Source: Actinosynnema pretiosum (GTDB lineage Bacteria > Actinomycetota > Actinomycetes > Mycobacteriales > Pseudonocardiaceae). From it: DNA of 64,000 bases. The stretch's first letter is position 1; the number at the start of each line of letters is the position of its first letter. Positions 33,040 through 40,572 of this stretch are shown in pieces. The stretch is from assembly GCF_024171695.1 (NCBI RefSeq), contig NZ_JAMTCF010000006.1, positions 1-64,000 of the forward strand, written 5' to 3'. Below the pieces are notes generated by a model, which ran no database searches, was not told the origin of the DNA, and worked only from the letters and a program-made list of their open reading frames with translations. The position numbers and the translations under genes are program-made.

Positions 33040-34145
33040 CGCAGTCCCTCCGCGAGGTGGTGCAGGACTCGGGTGAGGTCCTGGATCGGGGTGCGCACGC
33101 CGAAGTGGACCTCGACGCACGGCACGGACCTGGCGAGCCGGTCGACGGCGGCCCGTGCCTGTCCGGTCAGGTGGTGGGTGTCGCGGCGGCGGGGGACGAC
33201 CCAGGGGGTGGTCCAGAACTCGTCGCGCGGGGTGCAGCAGATGCCGGTGAGGATCTCGCGTGCCCGCTCGGCGTCGACCGGTCGCGTGCTGATCGTGGTG
33301 GTGTCGGTGAACCGGGGGGCCAGCAGCAGCCGCGGTCGTGACCGCGCGGCCAGGCACGCGCCGAAGGCAGCGGCGAACGCCCGGGCGGTGAAGGGGTGTT
33401 TGGTGGTGGCGCCGAAGTCGGCGGGCAGCGACGTGTGCCCGGTGGCCAGGGCGCGCAGTTCGGGAAACGCCTCGATCGTGCCGCGCGCGGCGGGTACCGG
33501 CAGCGGCACGGCCAGCACGTGGCCGTGGTGGTGCACGAGCCTGTCGTTGGACAGCAGGGCCGCCCTGGGCAGGCGCAGCAGCGCGGCGGCGGTGGTGGTC
33601 TTGCCCGCGGCGCGAGGACCCGCGATCATCACCGCCGAGCCGCCCACGTCGATGCCCGCGGCGTGGAAGAGCACGCCGCCGTCGTCTTCGAGGGTGCGCA
33701 GCACGGCTTCGCGCACCAGGCGGATCGGGTAGCGGTGGGGGTGGTCGGTGGCGCTGTGGAGGAACAGGTCGATCTCGCGGTCGCGCACCGCGACCGCGTA
33801 GGCGCCGGGCCGGTGTTCGACCTGGTCGCTGTGCACGGTGTAGCAGCGCTGCCCGTCGCGCAGCCGGGTTCTGCGCAACAGCAGGCCGGGCACCGGTTCG
33901 ACCAGGTCGCCGTCGGGGGCGTCCGCGATCGCGTCGACCATTTTCCGGAACGAGAGGGTGTCGGTGTGCGCCCGGATGGTGAAGGCCGCCAGTTCCCGTC
34001 CTGTGGCGGCGGGGGGCAGGAACTGGCCCAGGTGTCGGCGTTGGTCGGCCAGCCACGCGGGCTCGGCGGCGAGCGTGAACGCCACGCCCGCCACCTGGAA
34101 GGCCCACGTGCGCCGGTCGGCCACCGGTGTGGTGGTGGCGTTCAT
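33036..34145 (-). CDS. HprK-like P-loop kinase
   Basis: A 369-residue protein from ATG 34145 (ATGA overlap). The C-terminal half has the HPr-kinase-type fold: Walker A GPRAAGKT (176-183) preceded by GVLFHAAGIDVGGSAVMIA, then LLSNDRLVHHHG as the catalytic Asp/His loop. The first ~150 residues form a separate alpha/beta domain typical of these actinobacterial HprK-related proteins. Rather than phosphorylating HPr, family members in such clusters probably phosphorylate a small molecule or a peptide; this is inference. It is coupled on both sides to its operon neighbours. Confidence 0.72.
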   Translation of the reverse strand: MNATTTPVADRRTWAFQVAGVAFTLAAEPAWLADQRRHLGQFLPPAATGRELAAFTIRAHTDTLSFRKMVDAIADAPDGDLVEPVPGLLLRRTRLRDGQRCYTVHSDQVEHRPGAYAVAVRDREIDLFLHSATDHPHRYPIRLVREAVLRTLEDDGGVLFHAAGIDVGGSAVMIAGPRAAGKTTTAAALLRLPRAALLSNDRLVHHHGHVLAVPLPVPAARGTIEAFPELRALATGHTSLPADFGATTKHPFTARAFAAAFGACLAARSRPRLLLAPRFTDTTTISTRPVDAERAREILTGICCTPRDEFWTTPWVVPRRRDTHHLTGQARAAVDRLARSVPCVEVHFGVRTPIQDLTRVLHHLAEGLR

Positions 34146-34936
34146 GGTCCGAGCAGTCCTTCCACGGTGGGGGCGATCCGGTGGACCAGTGCCGCCCGCG
34201 AGGTCTCGGGCATGGTGCGGAACAGGCGCGCCGAGGTCGCGGCGAACAGACGGTGCGCGCAGGCGGGGTCGGCGCGCCCGTCGAGGGCGCGCAGGGCAAG
34301 TACCGCGCGCGCCCGGAACCAGGAGGCCGGGAACACGTCGATGCCGTCGTGGACGGGGGGCAGGCACCGCGCCAGGCGCGGGTGGGGCCCGCTGCCCGGT
34401 GTCGGCGTGGTCAGCAGGGCGCGGGCGGCGTAGCCCACCAGCGCGTCGAGGGTGACCGGGGTGTGGAAGCACAGCGCGTGGAAGAGGCTGTCGAACAGGT
34501 TCTCCGGTTCCGGGCTGGTGCTCGGGACCAGCGGGGGCAGCACGTCGATCGCGACGAGCCGGTTCCCGAGGCGGCAGAAGTTGGTCAGGTTGGTGTCCAG
34601 GCGCGCGTCGGTTCCGGCCAGGGCGCGCACCCATCCGGCGATCTCGGTGACCGCGTCGACGAACCCGTCGGGATCGGTGGTGGCGTGCTCGAGCAGCACG
34701 GGGCCGGGGACCCAGCGGTGTCGCACCGTCAGCGGTGCGGCGTTCAGGACGGTCAGCCCCGGTGGCAGGGGCACGCCTGCGGTGCGCAGCGTGTCCAGGT
34801 AGTCGTTCATGCCCTCCGCCCCGAGGGCGTGCGTGGCGGCCAGGAACCGGGCGCCCGCGGGGTGGGTGTCGGTGAGCTTTTTGACCACGTCCTGTCCGCG
34901 GCGCTGGAACGTGCCGGTCGTGGCGTCCCGGGTCAT
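34142..34936 (-). CDS. Phosphotransferase-like protein (DUF6206-type)
   Basis: A 264-residue protein, ATG 34936 (ATGA overlap). The central block LDTNLTNFCRLGNRLVAIDV replaces the catalytic and metal loops of APH-type kinases: DTNLTNF stands where HxDxxxxN is normal, and AIDVLPPL where the second metal-binding Asp is. This suggests a diverged kinase fold, possibly the family called DUF6206; I am not certain of that name. No membrane segment. Its strict coupling in the operon suggests it acts on the same pathway as the HprK-like and nucleotidyltransferase proteins. Confidence 0.6.
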   Translation of the reverse strand: MTRDATTGTFQRRGQDVVKKLTDTHPAGARFLAATHALGAEGMNDYLDTLRTAGVPLPPGLTVLNAAPLTVRHRWVPGPVLLEHATTDPDGFVDAVTEIAGWVRALAGTDARLDTNLTNFCRLGNRLVAIDVLPPLVPSTSPEPENLFDSLFHALCFHTPVTLDALVGYAARALLTTPTPGSGPHPRLARCLPPVHDGIDVFPASWFRARAVLALRALDGRADPACAHRLFAATSARLFRTMPETSRAALVHRIAPTVEGLLGP

Positions 34937-35478
34937 CCGATGCCTCTGGAGCGCAGGAACTTCCCGGCGTCCTCGGCCATGGACTCGAACTCGTCGGGCA
35001 GGTCCAGCCCGAGCGCCTGGGCCAGCGTCTCGGCGGCGGTGACCGCGGCGGAGCAGGCCTCGGGGATCGAGGGCGGCGTGCCGGTGGGCAGGTGTCGGAG
35101 CCGGTCGTGCACCAGCGCGGCCTCGGCCAGTTGCCCGGTGGCCACCAGCAGGAGCAGCAGCGCCGGGCCCTGGTCGAGGACTTGGACGGGGCGTGGATCG
35201 GCCACCGGCGCGGTCCCGGCCAGGGTCGCGGTGCTCAGCAGGGCCAGCAGCACGTCGGCCAACTCGTCCCCGATGTCGTCGATCGGCCGTTGCGCGTCCT
35301 GCAGCGCGGAGGTGTCGGCCGCGCCGTGGCGCAGCAGGCACAACGCCAGGTGCCCCAGTTGCACCGTGGCCTCGGCCGCCGCGGTGGAGGGCGTCCACGG
35401 CTCCGGGGCGGTGAGCGCGAAGCCGCCGCGCAACCGGCGCGTGAGCGCGAGAAGCCTGTCCAGGCGGTCCGCCTTCAC
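34933..35478 (-). CDS. MazG-like nucleotide pyrophosphohydrolase
   Basis: A 181-residue all-helical protein. The GTG start at 35478 overlaps the radical SAM stop (GTGA). The helical segment QLGHLALCLLRHG and the downstream DDIGDELADVLLALLS carry the acidic DExxD-type metal-binding pattern of MazG-like/all-alpha NTP pyrophosphatases. The first acidic motif is weak, so activity is uncertain. It would hydrolyse a (deoxy)nucleoside triphosphate to the monophosphate. Its place between a radical SAM enzyme and kinase-like proteins points to nucleotide-derived chemistry in this operon. Confidence 0.68.
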   Translation of the reverse strand: MKADRLDRLLALTRRLRGGFALTAPEPWTPSTAAAEATVQLGHLALCLLRHGAADTSALQDAQRPIDDIGDELADVLLALLSTATLAGTAPVADPRPVQVLDQGPALLLLLVATGQLAEAALVHDRLRHLPTGTPPSIPEACSAAVTAAETLAQALGLDLPDEFESMAEDAGKFLRSRGIG

Positions 35479-36644
35479 CGGGCGCCGTCCAGCACCAGCG
35501 GCAGGGCGCCCGCGGTGCCGCTGCTCCAGTACGGGTCGTCCTCCTGGCGCTGGACCCGCACCCGCGTGGCCAGGTCCTGGGTCAGGGCCGCGGCGACGTT
35601 GGTGGGCAGGGCCCGCCGGACGATCACCTCGCCTGCGGCCGGGTCCAGGGTGAAGGCGGCGTCGGGGTGGCCGTGGCGGGCCAGCGCGGCGGCCACGTCC
35701 TGCTCCCGGACCGGGCGGCGGCGCCGCGCGGCGGCCCGGCACAGGTCCCGCTGCCCGGTCGGGCAGTGGTTGCGGGTGGCGCATACCGGGGTGTCGAAGA
35801 CGCCGAACCGGTCGGTGCGGCCGAGCACATAGGCCAGGGCGCAGGAGTTGGTGTGGAACAACGGGTGCGTCGGGTGCGTGGCGGCGGTGGCGTGGATGAA
35901 GTCCCAGAACGCCCGCGGGTAGACGCACTCGGCCTTGTCCACCTCCGGGGTGGTGGCCAGCTCCGGCCACAGCCGGGCCAGGCCCGGCAGGGCGGCGGCC
36001 TCGACCTTCAGGCCTGCGGCCACGGTGCAGCGCGCGTGGGCCGCCGCCCAGTCCAGGACGGCCGTCATCGTCTCGGGGGTGGCCGAGCGGGGGAACGCGG
36101 GCCTCCAGTAGTGCACGATCGGCACCCCGGCGTCGGCCAGGCGCGGGAAGTTCTCCCTCAGGTCCTCGTGTCGGATGCCGCGCTCCACTTCTCCGGACAG
36201 GCCGGAGTAGCTCAGGTACACCAGCACCCGCAGCCCGTCGCGGATCGCGGCGGTGATCGCGGCGATCACGTCGTCGGGGACCCGGCACTTGGTGATCAGC
36301 ACGACCGGGTTGGGAACACCGCGCCGCGTCAACTCCCCCAGCAGGGCCTTGAGGTGCTCGCGGGTGGTCGGCAGCGCCATCGCGTCGGTCCAGGTGTAGT
36401 AGGCCACGGGCCGCTCGGGCGTGTAGTGCGGGCAGGCCAGCAGCAGTTCCACGCTCCGAGCGGGGCTGGCCAGCGTCTCCGGCCTGACCGCCGTCTGTCC
36501 CCGTTCGTTCAGGAAGCAGTACCGGCAGGACTTCGGGCAGCCCTGGACGGGGTTGACCGCGATCCACGTGGCGTGCTGGTCCACGATCGCGGTCCACACC
36601 CGCACGGGGCGCTGCCCGCCGGCGGGGAAGGGGTTCGAGGTCAC
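35475..36644 (-). CDS. Radical SAM enzyme, first gene of the six-gene operon
   Basis: A 389-residue protein. GTG 36644 with GGAGAG eight bases upstream is preferred to the longer open frame that begins at 36725. The [4Fe-4S] motif CPKSCRYC (C36, C40, C43) lies near the N-terminus, followed by a TIM-barrel-like core (VVLITKCRV, VLVYLSYSGLSGEVERG). The C-terminal part has extra Cys residues (C-ATRNHC-PTGQRDLC) that could bind an auxiliary cluster. The overall character is near the spore-photoproduct-lyase/elongator-type radical SAM proteins but no specific family is claimed. It initiates a minus-strand operon divergent from an XRE-TPR regulator. Confidence 0.78.
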   Translation of the reverse strand: MTSNPFPAGGQRPVRVWTAIVDQHATWIAVNPVQGCPKSCRYCFLNERGQTAVRPETLASPARSVELLLACPHYTPERPVAYYTWTDAMALPTTREHLKALLGELTRRGVPNPVVLITKCRVPDDVIAAITAAIRDGLRVLVYLSYSGLSGEVERGIRHEDLRENFPRLADAGVPIVHYWRPAFPRSATPETMTAVLDWAAAHARCTVAAGLKVEAAALPGLARLWPELATTPEVDKAECVYPRAFWDFIHATAATHPTHPLFHTNSCALAYVLGRTDRFGVFDTPVCATRNHCPTGQRDLCRAAARRRRPVREQDVAAALARHGHPDAAFTLDPAAGEVIVRRALPTNVAAALTQDLATRVRVQRQEDDPYWSSGTAGALPLVLDGAR

Positions 36645-36997
36645 GGGAAGGCTCTCCTGTCTGCTGTCGTGCCCCCGCCGGCCGCAGGCCTCACCGGAAG
36701 GCGGGGTGATGGCCGCCCCGCGCACCGGAAAGGTGACGGCGCGGACCCCGGTCGGACCTGCGGGCGGGGGTGCCTGGACGGGACGTCTCCCGGGGCGTCG
36801 GGACCACCCTGTCTGGAGCGGACCGCCGGGGGAGAGAGACGCACGGCGCGGGTCCTGCCCATCGCCCGCCGCCTGTCAAGGCCTGTGGGCACTGCCGATG
36901 GGCGCTCCCCATCGGAGGCTGCCCCGCGACCTGGACCGCGGTTACGGTGGGTCGCGCCCTGGTGACGAGCGGGGGGAAGGGATCGGGTCGACACGAG
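36645..36997. promoter_or_regulatory. Divergent promoter region between the radical SAM operon and its regulator
   Basis: About 350 G/C-rich bases between two divergent starts (GTG 36644 on minus, ATG 36998 on plus). I see no protein-coding stretch with a family match. Promoters for both transcripts must lie here, and the downstream XRE-type protein is the obvious candidate to bind it. I cannot point to a clear -35/-10 pair or a perfect operator. Confidence 0.45.
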
Positions 36998-38380
36998 ATG
37001 CACGAGCGCGATGACAAGCCCGCAGGTCGGTGGCGCCCTGAGGACTTGGCTGTGTTCTGGACGGTGCCCGCCGTGCGGGACGCGCTGGCCCGACACGACA
37101 TCGGCCTCGTCTACCGCTACCTGGGCAGGCAAGGCGTCTCGCAGCGCAGCATCGCGGAGTTGACCAGGCAGAACCAGTCCGATGTCAACAAGATCGCCAA
37201 CAACCGCGCCGAGGTGCGTTCCTACGAACTGCTCGCGCGCATCGCCGAGGGGCTGGGCGTGGACCGCGGCCTGATGGGGTTGGCCTACACCGCCGGGGCC
37301 CACCGCGACGCCGACCCGACGTGGACGGGAGAGGACGAGGACATGCGACGACGCGCCCTGCTGGGCATCGCGGGCAAGCTGGTCATGGGCGCCACGCTGC
37401 TGCCCGCCGAACGCGGCCTGTTCGCCCGCACCACCCGCGCCACGCCCCTGCCCGGCCGCGTAGGGGCCGCCGAGGTCGCGCAGGTGCGCGAGGTGACCGC
37501 CGTGCTGCGCGCCAAGGACCTGCTGCTGGGCGGGGGCTCGTGTCGCGCGGCGATCCTGGGCCACGCCCAGGGCGCCGCCGCCCTGCTGGGCGGCGACTGC
37601 GCGCAGGACACGCGCGCGGACCTGGTGTCGGCGGTGGCCGAGGTCAAGACGCTGGCGGGCTGGACAGCGCACGACCTGGGTATGCCCGGTGAGGCGCTGA
37701 ACTGGTTGACGCAGGCCTTGGAGGAGACCCGGTCGGCGGGCAACCCCGCGCACACGGCGATCGTCGCCCACCACCTGGGCCGCGTCCCGCTGGACCACCT
37801 CGACCCTGGGCAGGCTCTGAAGTACTTCCAGTTGGGCAGGATCGCCGCCGCCGAGGCCGACTCGCCCCTGGCGGTGGCCTTCCTGGAGGCGGACATGGCC
37901 ATCGCCTACGCCGACCAAGGCCAGCCCCGACGCGCCTTGGACGTGCTCACCCGCGCGCAGGACGAGTTCGATCTGGCCCAGCAGGAGGAACAGCACGCTC
38001 CCTACACGCGGTTCTTCGACCGCGTGGCGATGCGGACCGCCGCGGCCCGCGTGCACACCAGGCTGGGCATGACCGACTCCGGCCAGCGCGCGGTCGCCAT
38101 CGAAGGCCTGACCCGCGCCCTGGCCGACATCCCACCCGACCACGCCCGCCAGCAGGCATTCAGCCACGCCCTGCTCGCAGCCTGCTACCTGGCCGAAGGC
38201 GAGATCGACACGGCCGTGGGCATCGGGGAACAAGCCCTGAACGCAGTGCGCGCGGTCAGGTCCCAACGCCTGCGGGGTCAGCTGACCCTGTTGCGCGAGC
38301 AGACCCGGCGCTACCCGCACCACTCCGACGCGCAGGCCCTGGGCAGGGAGATCGCCCGGTTCTGCGCCACCGCCGCCTGA
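36998..38380 (+). CDS. XRE-TPR regulator divergent from the radical SAM operon
   Basis: A 460-residue protein. ATG 36998 is taken as the start; a GTG at 36962 is a possible alternative and neither has a strong ribosome site. The N-terminal HTH reads LGRQGVSQRSIAELTRQNQS, then DVNKIANNRAEVRSYELLAR. After a twin-Arg-like segment (DMRRRALLGIAG) there is a long helical TPR-like array (GEALNWLTQALEETRSAGN, ALKYFQLGRIAAAEADSP, GEIDTAVGIGEQALNAV). This type of protein usually acts as a transcriptional regulator in actinobacteria. It probably controls the adjacent divergent operon. Confidence 0.72.
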   Translation: MHERDDKPAGRWRPEDLAVFWTVPAVRDALARHDIGLVYRYLGRQGVSQRSIAELTRQNQSDVNKIANNRAEVRSYELLARIAEGLGVDRGLMGLAYTAGAHRDADPTWTGEDEDMRRRALLGIAGKLVMGATLLPAERGLFARTTRATPLPGRVGAAEVAQVREVTAVLRAKDLLLGGGSCRAAILGHAQGAAALLGGDCAQDTRADLVSAVAEVKTLAGWTAHDLGMPGEALNWLTQALEETRSAGNPAHTAIVAHHLGRVPLDHLDPGQALKYFQLGRIAAAEADSPLAVAFLEADMAIAYADQGQPRRALDVLTRAQDEFDLAQQEEQHAPYTRFFDRVAMRTAAARVHTRLGMTDSGQRAVAIEGLTRALADIPPDHARQQAFSHALLAACYLAEGEIDTAVGIGEQALNAVRAVRSQRLRGQLTLLREQTRRYPHHSDAQALGREIARFCATAA

Positions 38381-38485
38381 CAACCACAGCCCCCGCCATG
38401 GATGCTGCCCCGCCATGAAACCGGTGGCGGAAAACCTCGAACTGTCCCGTCGAACTGCTTAGAGCGCATATCGGAATGAGTTGAG

Positions 38486-38499
38486 TCTTCGCTAGAAGA
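38486..38499. promoter_or_regulatory. Candidate ArsR-type operator
   Basis: A short perfect inverted repeat, TCTTC-GCTA-GAAGA, ends five bases before the GTG start of the ArsR/CadC-like gene. Autoregulation from a small palindrome at the start is usual for the family. With five-base arms it could be chance. Confidence 0.35.
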
Positions 38500-38504
38500 T
38501 CAGG

Positions 38505-38798
38505 GTGCAGGCGAGGGCGAGGGTCGCCACCTCGGCGGCGCGCGCCCTCAGCGACCCGACCCGGCTGCGGATCGCCTCGGCGCTACTCACCGGCGGCGAG
38601 CTGTGCGTGTGCGATGTCTCCTGGGTGGTCGGCACGGCGCAGAACCTCACCTCGTACCACCTCCGTCAGCTCAAGGCCGCCGAACTCGTGGCGTCCCGGC
38701 GAAACGGGAAGCTGGTGATGCACTCGCTCACCGAGCGAGGGCTGGGGCTGGTCGGCGTAGTCCTGGAGGCATCCGTCGGCGACGTCCGGGAGGGGTGA
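38505..38798 (+). CDS. ArsR/SmtB-family metal-sensing repressor (CadC/CmtR-like)
   Basis: A 97-residue winged-helix protein from GTG 38505. The core LSDPTRLRIASALLTGGELCVCDV and NLTSYHLRQLKAAELVASRR fits the ArsR family. The ELCVCD motif supplies the Cys pair (C-V-C) that binds soft metals in CadC-like and ArsR-like sensors. It normally represses a neighbouring metal efflux gene and releases DNA when metal binds. The downstream P-type ATPase is a wreck, so the repressor is now orphaned. It lacks an N-terminal extension with further Cys residues. Confidence 0.8.
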   Translation: MQARARVATSAARALSDPTRLRIASALLTGGELCVCDVSWVVGTAQNLTSYHLRQLKAAELVASRRNGKLVMHSLTERGLGLVGVVLEASVGDVREG

Positions 38799-38801
38799 GC
38801 C

Positions 38802-39480
38802 GTGGCCGATAAGCGCCGCAGGCCCCAGGCGCCGGGCTGCGGGAGGACAATGCGCGGGGCGGAGCGCTGGGGGCAAGTCCGCGAGCTACAGTTGGCCGCC
38901 GCAGCCGTCGTACTGCTCGCGGCGAGGTGGCTCGCTGACGACTGGGCGGGTGACGCGCTGACGCTGGCCTCTGCTGTGGTGGGCGCTACCTCGTTCACGC
39001 CGGGCGCGATGTGCGGAGGTTCGTCTCCGGGTCGAGGTGCGCGCGCTCATGACGATCGCCTTGGCCAGCGCGGTCGCACTCGGACAGTTCACCGAGTACG
39101 CAATGCTGGGCGTGTTGTTCTCCGTCGCCAAGGGGTGGAGTACACGCCGTCACCCGCACCCGGCGCGGGTTGCACGCCCTGCTGCGCCTGGTGCCACTGA
39201 CCACCTCGGTGCTGCGCGACGGTGTCGAGACGAGCGTCTCCTTCGCCGTCCTAGTGGCCGGTGACCGGGTGGTGCTGCAGCCAGGTGAGCGCGCCGCCAC
39301 CGACGAGGTCGGCAGCGCCGGGCACACCAGCCTAGACCTGTCGGCGATCACCGACGAGTCCGTGCCGGTGGAGGCCGGTCCCGGCGACCCGATGCACGCG
39401 GGCGCGATCAACGGGGCGGAGCGGTCGAGCGGGAAGCAGCACGTTCACTCAGCAGGCCGAACACGGGTTCGCCCAGTCAC
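38802..39480 (+). pseudogene. Decayed heavy-metal P-type ATPase
   Basis: Pieces of a Cd/Zn/Pb-type P1B ATPase lie in three frames: a first hydrophobic segment (VRELQLAAAAVVLLAARWLA, frame of 38802), then MTIALASAVALGQFTEYAML (frame of 39037), then GLHALLRLVPLTTSVLRDG, GDRVVLQPGERAATDEV and TSLDLSAITDESVPVEAGPG (frame of 39170). The last includes the conserved TGES loop, changed here to TDES. The sequence then loses similarity; the phosphorylation (DKTG) and ATP-binding domains are missing. Frameshifts and truncation make it non-functional. It once formed an operon with the ArsR-type repressor. Confidence 0.8.
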
Positions 39481-39810
39481 TCGATTGAGTGAAGCCGTCG
39501 GTGATCGACACACCGGACACCTTCGGCAGCTCTGAACTGAAGCAGAATATCGGCATGGGTCCGACAACGGCGTGTACCGCTCGGAATCACCTCGGCGCGT
39601 CCGGCCACTTGATCATGGCCAGCGTGTTCGCAGGGGACGGTGATGATCGTTCTCGCCATCAGGTTGCGCCGGGCCTGGTCCGGCTTGATGCCTGCGTTCT
39701 CATCCGGGGCAAGCGCATCGCACCGGTCGATACCATCCGCGACGTGGTAGTCAACGGCTGTACCCCTGGGTTTGCCCTCATCACGATGCTTTCCGTCAAG
39801 GAGTGGCGAG
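39481..39810. other. Gap upstream of the nuclease-STAND gene
   Basis: About 330 bases, less GC-rich than average. An open frame of 110 codons (39489-39821) shows no recognisable domain and runs into the next gene's start, so I do not call it. The region ends with AAGGAG (39798-39803), the ribosome site of the nuclease-domain frame. It must contain the promoter of that gene. Confidence 0.45.
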
Positions 39811-40572
39811 TTGGCCGGTAAGCCCCGACAGTTCGGTGCCGCGCACCAGGGGTATCAGCATCAGGATCTGTTGACCGCCTGTGCGTTGGCTGCCCTGCAC
39901 CTGCCCGGCAGCTCCGACACGGCGGTGGTCAGCGACACCAAGCTGCACGATGGTGATCTTTTCGACGATCTCACGATCCGAGGTGGCCGTGACCGGCGAT
40001 ATCAGATCAAGTGGCACAAGGAGCGGTCCCGCGCGCTGACCGTCAAGGACCTGCGCACCTCCGTCCTGGGCTTCCGTATCGAGCAGGCCGTCCACAGTTT
40101 TCTTCGCGATCCGGTGAAGGCAGCCGACTATCGGTTGGTCACTACCTGTATCGACATGGACGAGGAACTGTCGGCGATGACGGTCGAAGACCCGGCGCTC
40201 CCCCCCCTGTATCCCTGCCTTGCCTACCCGCCGGTTCCGGCTGTCGGCCGCTGCGCTCTGGCCGGAGGAACTTCCCCCACTCTGGAACGAACTCGGTGCC
40301 CTCGACCGATCCGACTTCGTGAAGTTCTGCAGCCGCTTCGTGATCGAGACCGGATGCCCGCGCAGTTCACAGAACCTGCGGGCGCCTGGCGATTTGGAAC
40401 AGCATCTGCTCACCCTGCTCGGTTCCAGGTTGGGAATCGGGCACTACCCGAACTCGTCGAGGGATCTCGGCGATGCCGCTGCCCAGCTGATCCAGTTGGC
40501 GACTGCCGCCCGCGGGGACAAGCAGTCCCGCGGGCCCGAACACGTCACCTCGGCCTTGGCGCTGATCACTGA
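39811..40572 (+). CDS. N-terminal nuclease domain (DUF4297/Cap4-like) of the STAND protein, separated by a frameshift
   Basis: TTG 39811 with AAGGAG seven bases upstream opens a frame of 253 codons; only the first ~130 are meaningful. They read QGYQHQDLLTACALAALHL, HDGDLFDDLTI and RRYQIKWHKE, a pattern of the DUF4297/Cap4 branch of PD-(D/E)XK nucleases (GYxxQ...D-D...Q-x-K). Similarity ends at eight C residues (40200-40207). One base ahead, the frame continues as the STAND ATPase (IPALPTRRFRLSAAALW). Deleting one C would give a single nuclease-STAND protein of about 1635 residues. Downstream of the tract this frame is a shadow. Either the gene is frameshifted, or it is expressed by slippage, or the C count is a sequencing error. 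Confidence 0.68.
   Translation: MAGKPRQFGAAHQGYQHQDLLTACALAALHLPGSSDTAVVSDTKLHDGDLFDDLTIRGGRDRRYQIKWHKERSRALTVKDLRTSVLGFRIEQAVHSFLRDPVKAADYRLVTTCIDMDEELSAMTVEDPALPPLYPCLAYPPVPAVGRCALAGGTSPTLERTRCPRPIRLREVLQPLRDRDRMPAQFTEPAGAWRFGTASAHPARFQVGNRALPELVEGSRRCRCPADPVGDCRPRGQAVPRARTRHLGLGADH

Noticed and set aside
39489-39821. 110-codon open frame before the nuclease-STAND gene
   Set aside because: No ribosome site or domain; it overlaps the start and ribosome site of the nuclease frame.
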